Made by a program: the position numbers and the translations under genes. This document shows, one piece after another, positions 63,311 to 64,000 of a DNA stretch of 64,000 bases (its first letter is position 1; the number at the start of each line of letters is the position of its first letter). The stretch lies in the NCBI GenBank assembly GCA_910591455.2, contig OU342823.1:19487394-19551393 (forward strand). The letters run 5' to 3'. Below the pieces are notes generated by a model. That model searched no databases. It was not told the origin of the DNA and was given only the letters and a program-made list of their open reading frames with translations. The stretch is from Pholis gunnellus. Its lineage: Eukaryota; Chordata; Actinopteri; Perciformes; Pholidae.

Positions 63311-64000
63311 CTGAAAGAGAACGGAGGGAAAACCAGGTCACGTTAAGAGTCTAGTGACAACAAACATCGACCTACCCTGAACCAAGGAAACAATACGTAA
63401 CGAGTAACACAGTTGGCGGTAAATTAGAACGTCTGATCGAGGTGAACTGAGCCCGCCCTCCTCGCTTTCCCGCTCTTTTTTACGACAAAAGCACCAATGG
63501 CGTCGGCGACCGACTCGAGCTGCTGCCGTGGCGGCTTCACGGTCCACACGTGTGCTCTCTCGGGTTGCCAGGAAAGCCCACGAGAACCGCCGCTACGCAC
63601 GCAGAACTTGAAGAACATACTGGAAAAACCATCAACTAACGTGGGGCAAAGTGATAGCCGGGAGCTTTATGAGTCTCTGGTTTCCTACGGGGGGGGGGGG
63701 GGGGGGGGGTGTGTGTGTGTGTGTGTGTGTGTGTGTAACGTGAGCGCGGCCAAGTGGAAGGTGTGTCTTTTTGATGTTGGATGAAACTTGATGACAGAGG
63801 AGGGCCGGAGGGGGGGGGGGGGACCCAGCTGTGAAAGCTATTAGGATGCAGTGAGACGTCCCACCCTTTGGCAATGGACGGACAATTGCGTCCGTCCCCC
63901 CCCCCTCCTCCCTCCCCCAACCCCTCGAACGGGCCGAGCGCTCTGGTCCTAAAAAGCCCGACCTCACAGCGAGGGACGCAGAGACGGAGAAGAGACGGAG
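63311..64000 (-). other. mmp16: mmp16 intron sequence at the right edge
   Basis: The 690 bp upstream of the first visible exon should be intron. It contains G21 at 63689-63709 fused to (TG)13 at 63710-63736, G13 at 63810-63822 and C10 at 63896-63905. No hinge or blade I start exon was found here, so that exon lies beyond the window. Confidence 0.7.
63689..63736. repeat. poly(G)21 fused to (TG)13
   Basis: A G homopolymer runs directly into a TG dinucleotide tract, in an mmp16 intron. Confidence 0.95.

Overview
This window is eukaryotic, from a ray-finned (teleost, probably percomorph) fish. Its only recognisable gene is split into short exons with GT-AG introns. Dinucleotide microsatellites, chiefly (AC)n/(GT)n, are everywhere, and there are several degenerate dispersed repeats of types I associate with percomorph fish. 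No bacterial, phage or organellar organisation is visible, and nothing suggests a CRISPR array, an operon or an rRNA or tRNA gene. Assignment below teleost level is inference.

The gene lies at the right end on the minus strand. Four exons (63310-63172, 59798-59648, 59157-59042, 54761-54418) join with correct splice sites and phases into the last 249 residues of a membrane-type matrix metalloproteinase. They encode the end of hemopexin blade I, blades II to IV, an acidic stem, a transmembrane helix and a short tail ending EWV. The tail matches MMP16 (MT3-MMP), so I call it mmp16; which teleost paralogue (a or b) cannot be decided here. The signal peptide, propeptide, furin site and catalytic domain lie beyond the right edge.

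Positions 1 to about 53,800 appear to be a gene desert downstream of mmp16. I found no exon set or convincing ORF there; the listed ORFs look like chance frames or microsatellite translations. The desert holds three copies of a GCTAAC/TTAGC-rich fish repeat (3190-3362, 4106-4250, 52040-52415), two copies of a second repeat (5690-5910, 19625-19840), a LINE/SINE-like 3' tail near 23,540-23,690, a hAT-like transposon end at 30,982, long homopolymers, and a 500-N assembly gap (33016-33515).

The most notable observations are in the mmp16 introns. A 22-copy, 30-bp minisatellite begins about 20 bp from the last exon's acceptor and supplies branch-site-like motifs in every unit. Separately, a (CT)39 tract forms the polypyrimidine tract of the blade II/III exon. 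Two of the three acceptors therefore sit against potentially length-variable repeats. I did not find a clear undescribed biological system.
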